From Lineus longissimus (lineage: Eukaryota; Nemertea; Pilidiophora; Heteronemertea; Lineidae): a stretch of 60,000 nucleotides of DNA. Location: contig NC_088310.1 in the NCBI RefSeq assembly GCF_910592395.1, positions 1,001,501 through 1,061,500 of the forward strand. Direction: 5' to 3'. Positions within the stretch are counted from its first letter, which is position 1; each line of letters starts with the position of its first letter. Shown here one piece after another: positions 52,119 through 60,000 of this stretch. Made by a program: the position numbers and the translations under genes. The notes under the pieces were generated by a model. The model had not been told where the DNA came from and ran no database searches. It saw only the letters and a list, made by a program, of their open reading frames with translations.

Positions 52119-53643
52119 GAAAGATAAAACAATTAATAAATTGATATTCTGATTTTAAAATCATATTGTGCTGGTGCTAAACTTTCATTGAAGGAGTACA
52201 GTACATTGGTGCAATGCTGTACTGTATGTATACGCGAGTATACTTCTCATCTTAAACGGCCTGTACCAGTCGATGCTCGCCCAGGCGACGCCAACCATGC
52301 GCGGGCAGGGAGAGACGTTTGCCTCATTCTGGATTGCATCGTGTTACCCCAAGTTTCCGATTCCAATGATTTTAGACGTTCTTGATTGATGTTTCGATTG
52401 GACATCTTTTCATGTTCATGTTAGTATTATCGTGAATGGATAACACCTGATAAATAGATGACTCTTGACTGACATAGCTGGGGGTATCTATTTAAGGTAT
52501 GATTCATACAGCGGATGTGGTTCTATTTATTTTCATAGCATGAAGGTAGGATACAGAGAGAGGATTACGGAGACATGGATTAGAGAGAATGGAGGAAAGG
52601 AGGGGTTTATGTACATAATGAACGAAGGATGCACTGATGTGTTCTCTCAACACGTAAACGGTTCAATACATGACCCAAGAAATAATTAATATAATAAACA
52701 TTGTATAGTTATGCATTTATTTTGTAGTCTAAAGCTATTTAATGTATTGTCACTAATACTGCCAAACTCTCATATGGGCAGGGCCCATCCTTCTAGTGGT
52801 ACATTTGCTCCTCAGTTTGACCTGCACGCGCTTTAGTTGACTGTATAGGCTCTCTTAGTTAATATCTCAATTGATCATATGCCACAGCACCAGCTTCCTT
52901 ACATGTAGGTAATGAATTGATAATATGATCAGTTTGATAACGTCAATGACATTAGTAGTACACCTCAAATCAAGTTGATGAGTTTAAGACTAATTGTACT
53001 ATCTAGCATAGTGTCAGACATCATCGGGAAGTTAGAACTTGTCAGATGTGTGCTGTAAACTTGATATGAGGTGTATACCCTTCAAATAGTGGTGTGGCTT
53101 AGTTCTGTATGCAACCACCATGACAATAATTCGTTCACCAGGATTCTGTGTATCGCATGATTCTTACACATAAACCTGTTCTTAACGACGAGATGGATAT
53201 ATGCTTCGCCAAGAGGCTTGAGTTACAGCAGGGTCATTGGCAGAATTGGTTGTGCTCTTTGTTCGGGGAGAGTGGTGTACATTGTTGGTATGGAGTGTAG
53301 TGAACATGTAGTGTTGTTTTTGATAACTTTGTACATATGAAATGCTGCCTTCAATAGACTGGATAACATATAATACTCTTGATTTGTTCTTAGTTCTGCT
53401 GCTAGGTGGTGCTGATAACAGATTTGAGCTGGGTTTTGGTTCAGATGAAAATGTCATTCCATTTTGGAAGTTTGCAGTTGAGTGAAATGATGGTAGACAA
53501 TTCTAGTCCTTAGCTTTGTTCAAATCTAGTTGTTGTCCCATTGGCTGCTTTTGACTGATAATAATAAAACTTGCAATCCCAGTGTAATAACTTAGTAAAA
53601 CTGTACATACTCTGGTGTATATTGATTATATTAACTCATATAA
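52119..53643 (+). other. Ena 3' UTR, proximal part
   Basis: No ORF of note. AATAAA occurs at 52135-52140 (too close to the stop to be the main signal), 52694-52699 and 53563-53568. The 52694 hexamer is the first likely poly(A) signal. A small CpG-bearing patch lies near 52270-52320. Confidence 0.45.
52694..52699 (+). terminator. Candidate ena poly(A) signal
   Basis: AATAAA about 575 bases after the ena stop codon, in AT-rich sequence. Later AATAAA copies at 53563, 54827, 56573 and 58571 allow longer 3' UTRs. Confidence 0.4.
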
Positions 53644-54051
53644 GCCGCACTTACACCACATGAAAATGGACCACCAATCTTGGTTCGGGAACCAATGCCG
53701 CACCATCGAAAATCCACCAAGCGCTTACACCAGCGCTGCAGCTAGTTATAAAATCCGGCTACAGATGGCGCGCAAACAATAAGCAGTACGCGGAAAGCCT
53801 TGGCAGAAAGCGCCATTTCGAAAGCGCCGCCTGGAGCCGAACCATCTAACTAGCTAATTGCCGATCCATTTGCGCTTACACCACGACAAAGCCGAGCTTT
53901 TAACAAGCCGGGCGAATTTGGACCATCAAGCTTGGTGGGACAAATTCGCTCGGCAATTTGTATCGGCAATGGATTGCCGAACCAATTTGTCGCGGCAATG
54001 TGGTGGTGTAAGTGCAATTGGTCCACCAATATTTCGTGGTGTAAGCGCAGC
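53644..54051. mobile_element. MITE-like element with 16-bp terminal inverted repeats
   Basis: The ends are GCCGCACTTACACCAC (53644-53659) and GTGGTGTAAGCGCAGC (54036-54051), reverse complements at 14 of 16. The sub-motif GCGCTTACACCA recurs inside near 53723 and 53872, and GGTGTAAGTGC near 54005. Internal paired segments (GCCGAGC and GCTCGGC around 53890-53955) allow folding. The interior is GC- and CpG-rich against its AT-rich surroundings. There is no transposase ORF, and the target-site duplication is unclear. Confidence 0.65.
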
Positions 54052-56149
54052 TATTGTGTTGGCGCTGTGTATATATTTCATAATTAAGCAATAAGATGAC
54101 TTGGTTGAATGCTGACTCTGCCAGTGGTTCATGCTGTAACTCGTGTGATTGTCAACTGTGATCACTATACTCTTCTCCAAGTTCCTTAGAAATGCTCATT
54201 TTGGCCGAGACTTTTTTGGTCAAGTTCGAAGAGAGTCCCCTCTAATTATCAATCTTTATGTTAGTCCTTGTCACCCGTGTTTATTCCACTCCCAACTTCA
54301 TTGTGACCATGAGGCTCCACACACTGGATAGGACTTGCATGGATTATAAGTTATGTTGCATAAAAATCAATCCAAAAACAAATAAGTGACATAAAAAAGT
54401 GACATTTCTCAAGAACTTGGATAACTTTAGGTGTTGTATGAAAAATAGTCTAGATACAGCTTGAGAAAGTTGTGAATAGTACTGATATAGGTGAGGGGCA
54501 TCGTCAGATACTCCTTGGTATGTCTTGAACAAGGTTAACCTATTACTTGTTTTCAGTTGGGTGTTTTAAAATGTATTGAATCATGGAGCAGGATAGGCCC
54601 TATAAATATCCTAAGAAAGTGTTGCTTGCTTGCACATAGTACTGAATGATGCATGTACATTTGGTCGCTTGAATACTCACAATGCTGTATGCATTCTACA
54701 CTAGTCAGCTTCTATAGCTTTCCTCCATAATTGCCCAATTTGCTTTTGTTTCTAAACAGTACAACGAATGCTTTGCTTTTTATGTGCAAATGAAGTGTTG
54801 TGTTTGAACTTGGATGTCAAAATCGAAATAAACTTTGGAGTGGAAGGAAAATCACAAGCAGCATTGAACTCATTTTCATCAACTTAGTTTCGAGTTCAAA
54901 TATCTGAGATCTGGCCTGTTCAATGCGAGTGATTACATCTTAATAGTGCCATCTGCAGGCTGGTACTGAAGTTATCATCATGTTCAAAATGTCACAGCTT
55001 TTGGGTACAAGTCATGATTTCGTAAGTGCCTTGCTATTTTTATGATCATTTCAATACAGCTTTGACACATACTGTACAGACAGGTATGTTCTCGTCATTC
55101 TCGAGATTGAGGGATTCCAAGGATCACTTCTTGGTTTCTATTCTTGGCTGTCTGCGAGAGTATTAGAAGATTGACAGAATTTGCCAATAATACGTATCTT
55201 TCCTACGTCTAAAGTTTGAAAAATATGAAATGTAAAAAAGAGTTAATTGAATGTGTGTATCATGTAGCTTTATACTGATTTCTGCTCATGTAGTTGGTTT
55301 GTGCATGCTTGTACTGTCGAGACCACTGAGGATCTTGATGGGATGTGAGGGTTCACTAATGTTACATCAACCAGATACCTTCATTAACCTTAAATATTAT
55401 CATTTGAGCTGGACCTCACAGTCGAGGTGGCGTTCTCAACTTCCACACTTTACCGAACAATCACAAACAATGCTCATGGCTTTGACAATGATTACGGAAC
55501 ATTGGCTACTTTTAAGCAATTGAATTTGCCAATAAAAATATTAATGAACTTCACCAGTATTGTGCATGAGACTTACTACTGTTTCCTTAATCATGACATG
55601 CAATGGCTTATACAGGCTAAGTAATTCAACTCTAACACTGTGAATAATTCACTATAATCTTGATTAGGGGTTCAAATATGTAACATAATCAAGTAATTTA
55701 TGAATGAATTGTGCTACACATCCAACTTGCGTCATCCAGTTAGTTTGCTGTTGACAATGCCCTGTTTTGAGGGCTAAATATGCCCTGTAAACAAGCCATT
55801 TCTCTCACTGTGCAACCTGCAATCATCATGGGGGTGCTCAATGAAACCATCCGTTGATAGAGGTAGAACCCAAGCTCATAGGGTGGGTTCAAAGCTTCAA
55901 GTGTCTCGCCTAGCTCCTATTGGAATCTCCTTCACACTGGCTCTTCAAATTGAATATTGCGTTGACAGGGACAAGAGACTCGTGGCATTCTACTCTGGTA
56001 AATAAAGGGTGAAAGGAAGTGAGTAAGTGCCTTTCATCCTCATGAAATGTCTAGGACAATGAAGTGCGACAAGGTGTCTGTCGCCCAGAACGTGTATATT
56101 CAGTTTGCTGACCAGGTCATCCTTGTGTATACTGTAAGACTTCTGTCGG
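54052..56149 (+). other. Possible distal ena 3' UTR or intergenic DNA
   Basis: No gene recognised. AATAAA is present at 54827-54832 and 56001-56006. Short ORFs only. Confidence 0.4.
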
Positions 56150-56156
56150 AGACATT

Positions 56157-56274
56157 GGGTGATATGAATAAAGACTAGCAAATGCTTTTACTCCGGTTTT
56201 GTACAGAAAGGCCTAGTGTAAATGTACATGGAGATTTAGATAAAAGCATTTGCTAGTCTTTATTCATATCACCC
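56157..56274. repeat. Perfect 34-bp inverted repeat (foldback)
   Basis: 56157-56190 and 56241-56274 are exact reverse complements over 34 bases (core GATATGAATAAAGACTAGCA), separated by 50 bases. The flanking GAGACA and TGTCTC extend the pairing with two mismatches to about 44 bp. Each arm carries one AATAAA (56167 on plus, the mirror on minus). It could be a young foldback element or an inverted duplication. Confidence 0.95.
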
Positions 56275-58809
56275 CTTGTCTCTGAAGGTGCTACTAGCTT
56301 GTAAATGAGAGAAAGGTGGACATTGCTCAACTTTAGTGAATGTTCCTTGCTTATATTGCACACTCTTCTCTGTGGGCGTGTATGTAGAAAGAGATCAACT
56401 TTACATATAACACAGGTAGTGAAGACAACAAGAGACTTTAAAAATGTGTTGGAAATAGTATTCCAGAATTCTAGAATTTCGATATTTAGACGGGTCTTAA
56501 GATATGTTGATGCTCACCTGCTAGAGCCTTGAAGAGTTTTGAAATACAAAAAATGAATTTTATCTTATATTAAATAAAAGTAGATGAGTTAAGATATATT
56601 TATCTGAAACCATTGGTTCCAAGACGAAAATTTGGTATTGAATCCTTTGACTAATTCAGTGATTCTTTGTGCATGATGGTCTGCAAGTGATGAATTCCAT
56701 GACCGTCCACGATCAGTCCTCATGTGTTGGCCCTCACAGCTATCTAATATTATGTAATGTAATATATATCCAGCTTCGCATGTCCAAATGGTTGAAATAT
56801 GTACCAGTTTTCATGGTATTTTGTAAATATGAGAATATTATTTGGAATTTCTACTGGTTTCTGATCAACTATGGTGTGACATACTTGAAAGCAGAGCTGG
56901 GTTAAGTCGAGCACATGTTGATTAGTGAAAGTGAAACAACTTTGTTTTGAGTACTGATGAATGTAAACAGAGTTAGCAGAAAAATTTCATTAGTTTATCC
57001 ATTGATTTAGAGGCAGTTTTGTTGGGTTGCCCTGTATAATGTTGTATAAAGCTTGTTACAGTTTTTTTGTGAAAAACAATGGATATGTTATTAGTGCTGG
57101 CTGGTGAAGTGTTAAGTGTTATCAAACCATAGTTGATGAGAGGTCTGATACGATCTGTTGGACACAGAATATGGAAGAACTTTGGTTCTATCTGATGGTG
57201 TCTCTCTGTAAAATGGAATGCAAAAGTTAGCTTCGTTTCATATAGAAATCAAGAAATGTAATAAGTTATACTGGATGTGACTATTTGCTATATTAACTGT
57301 ACATGAAAGTGATTTGTACGTAGAGAATTTAGAGAATTCCTGTAGTTTTGTCTCTCTATCCTGACATTTTCCTGAAAGGGTCCGAGCTGTGAACAAGAGT
57401 GTCACCATTGTGAACTGTTGCAGTCATCTGTTGCACAATTTTGCTGGGGAAGTTTAGCAAAATCCTTAGTTAGGAGTCTTGAGCTTCTAGTTCAGGTACA
57501 GACCAGGGCTCATTCAAAGGTTTGTAGTGCAAGTCTTAAACTTAGCACCTATTTGTGCTCTGCCTATGATGTAGACCAGATTTGTCAGGTTGACCACAAA
57601 GTTGGGTCTTGTAGCTAGTCTACTTACCTGGCGTGTTGCTAAACCTCCCGAGATGTGAAGACAGATACTTTTGGATTTTCTTGATGTTTTTGCTTTCATC
57701 ATGTCTATGAAAAGGCTTCTGCCCAGTTAAGGAGTTAGTGTGAGGTATTGGAATGATAATCACACTGTCCTGCCTTCAAACATCTTGATATCATCACCTA
57801 ATACCTGGTAACCTTTTGGTTAGTGAGTTCATTTGCCAATAAGCTAGTTGTTGTCGTGTTGTTTGATCTTGTAAGCTATTCTTTGAACATCTGGGATTAT
57901 AGGACGAAATTGGTCATTCAGACCATGACGCAGGAGCTGAGTGTACCAGCCTTGGGTTAGGTATGGACTACTTGTATCATGTCTGTCTTTATGTTAAGGT
58001 GCTCACATTTGCTTCAGTGCATTGAAGGCAAACACAGCTGCATGTGACTACGACACATAGAGTTGCCACCAAACCCATTAAGGTCATTGTCTTGGGACCA
58101 GAACTCAATTATCTTACCAAGGAAACATTGGCATCATCTTTAATATCTTGCTTACTGATGTGCAGCTTTTTGTCGAATAAGAAAGCTTTGGAGTCTTTAG
58201 ACCAGTCATAGACAGAACAATGAGTTTCTCACCCTAACTTGATGAGAAACCTTTAACAGAACTCAGCAAGTTTTGCAGTAAGTTTCTCATTGTTGTTGTC
58301 ATCAAGCCTAGGTTAGCTCCGTTGTGGCTTTTGCATAGACATTTGCAACATCATAACTAACAGGGCTTGACCATTTCGATCCAACCACTCTCAAAACCAT
58401 TTATGTACATTATGTCAAATTTCGGAATGATGTCCCATTACTCATAGTTTCACTCGTGGTTGCGTGGTCTCACAGCCTGTGGAGTTGGTCTTTTATTTTG
58501 CACCTTTTCTACAATGACTAATATGTATAGCTTTTTATCAAAATCCTGTAATTATGAAGTTAAACAGAACAATAAACTAGCTGCTCATACAAACTGTAAA
58601 GTTGTCTTTATCCGATTCCTATGTTGTGATGTGTGACAATCTTGTCATACCTTTGGCTCCAAGATGCCGTGTGTCATTGTGGACAGGAAAACATGTCCTT
58701 CGTTCATGAACGAAGGTATCGTTTGTCCAGATGTGCTGCTGACTTACGTGAGCTACAGTGTACATTGTGCCATATAAAGATCTGCTGCAGAATGAGCACA
58801 AGACAGTTG
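56275..58809. other. No gene recognised
   Basis: AT-rich DNA with AATAAA at 56573-56578 and 58571-58576. It may include the end of a very long ena 3' UTR, but nothing proves transcription. Confidence 0.4.
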
Positions 58810-59774
58810 GTGAAGTGAGGTCTGGCTGTGACTGTCTCATCTCATTCGCAATGATAACAGGGTGGTTGGTGAAGCCTGGCCCGATGTAGTCTGGTTGTGA
58901 CTCTCATCTCTCTCACAGTGTTGACAAGACGGTTGGTGAAGCCAGGCCCTATTTGGTGTGGTTGTGACTCTCATCTCACTCACAATGGCGACAGGGTGGT
59001 TGGTGAAGCCTAGCCCAATGCGGTCTGGTTGTGACTCTCATCTCTTTCATGATGACAAGACAGTTGGTGAAGCCAGGCACTGTTTGATCTGGCTGTGACT
59101 GTCTCATCTCTCTCACAGTGTTGACAAGACGGTTGGTGATGTCAGGCCCTATGAGGTCTGGCGGTGACTGTCCATCTCTCTCACAATATCGACGAGACGA
59201 TTCTTGAAGCCAGCAGGACATGATCTGGCTGGAAGTGACTGTCTCATCTCTCCCACAGTGCTGGCAAGACGGTTGGTGAAGCCAGGCCCTATTTGGTGTG
59301 GTTGTGACTCTCATCTCACTCACAATGGCGACAGGGTGGTTGGTGAAGCCTGGCGCTATTTCATCTGATTTTGACTGTCTCATCTCACTCACAATGTAAT
59401 TGTGACCATCTCAACTCTCCTACCATGTCAGCAACAGGTTAGTGCAGCCAGGCCTGAGTCGGTCTGGCTGTGACTGTCTCATCTCTCTCACCGTGATGGC
59501 AAAACAGTTAAGCTGGTAGGCTTGAGTCAGTTTGGTTGTAACTGTCTCACCTCCTTCATCGTGTTGGCAAAACGGTTGAGCAGCCAGGCCCAAGTCGATT
59601 TGGTTGCGGCTGTCTTATTTCTCTCACCGTGCTGGCAAGACGGTGGAACACCCATGCCCAATTCGGTCTGATTGCAACCGTCTCATCACTCTCACTATGT
59701 TAGAATGACAGTGGAGTAGCTAGGCCCGAGTCTGGTTGCAACTGTCGTCTTATCTCTCTCATTGTGTTGGCAAA
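58810..59774 (-). repeat. Second array of the ~68-bp satellite, reversed
   Basis: About 14 units of about 69 bp: GGTCTGGCTGTGACTGTCTC, ATCTCTCTCACAGTGTTGAC, then AAGACGGTTGGTGAAGCCAGG. The reverse complement matches the 14013-15420 unit in the stretches GAGAGAGATGAGACAGTCAC and AGCCAG(G/A)CC, so the two arrays are one family in opposite orientation. Units here are more diverged from each other, especially after 59400. Confidence 0.88.
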
Positions 59775-60000
59775 AACTTTCCTCAAGGACTCTCCTTGTG
59801 ACGAACAACTTTCTTGAGAGGCATAGACTGTCCGAGTCAGTATCATCAAGGTAGCACGCTGGCCCCTCCCAGGTAACTCCAAAGTCGCGCTTCATTACAT
59901 TAGAGACAGTTATTGTCCTATCAGGCCAGTCCACAAGTGTCCAAATCAGCCCGAGTAGCTCTCTCCTGTCGCCGACAGAGTGACAGATAATGATGAGACA
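59775..60000. other. No feature seen
   Basis: End of window; no exon or repeat recognised. Confidence 0.5.

Noticed and set aside
57618-57634. CTACTTACCTGGC, which resembles the 5' end of U1 snRNA
   Set aside because: The match ends after about a dozen bases and no U1 stem-loops or Sm site follow.

Overview
The window is animal nuclear DNA from a non-vertebrate metazoan. It holds three spliced protein genes with GT-AG introns in conserved phases, interrupted domains, several minisatellite arrays and degraded transposon remnants. The proteins resemble bilaterian families, but the sequence alone does not fix the phylum; a marine invertebrate is a guess from overall feel only. No bacterial, organellar or recognisable viral gene was seen.

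Layout. (1) 119-10830, plus strand: a complete exportin-5 gene (XPO5). Twenty-six exons join without a frame error into 1203 residues. (2) 12471-13400, minus strand, convergent with XPO5: a compact three-exon gene for the 9-kDa signal recognition particle protein (SRP9, 79 residues). (3) 13.5-15.8 kb: an inverted-repeat-bounded block containing about 21 copies of a ~68-bp satellite and a non-LTR retrotransposon remnant. (4) 16-36.6 kb: mostly unannotatable DNA with a foldback element, a possible far-upstream first exon of the next gene, weak minus-strand ORFs, a 57-bp repeat and a 1.45-kb array of a 23-bp minisatellite. (5) 36638-52118, plus strand: the single Ena/VASP gene. It has at least two mutually exclusive-looking first exons, an EVH1 domain, a proline-rich core, G-actin and F-actin binding motifs, a symmetric cassette exon and a tetramerisation coiled coil. 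(6) 52.1-60 kb: probable long 3' flank or UTR with a MITE-like element and a perfect 34-bp foldback, then a second array of the 13-15 kb satellite family in the opposite orientation.

Function. XPO5 exports pre-miRNA and other double-stranded RNA hairpins, SRP9 binds the Alu domain of SRP RNA, and Ena/VASP drives actin filament elongation. XPO5 and SRP9 are neighbours that both handle structured RNA, but nothing here shows they act together. The most interesting signals are a near-perfect 36-bp hairpin inside intron 1 of XPO5 itself, the set of phase-2 alternative first exons of ena, and the satellite family present twice in opposite orientation with a built-in double dyad.
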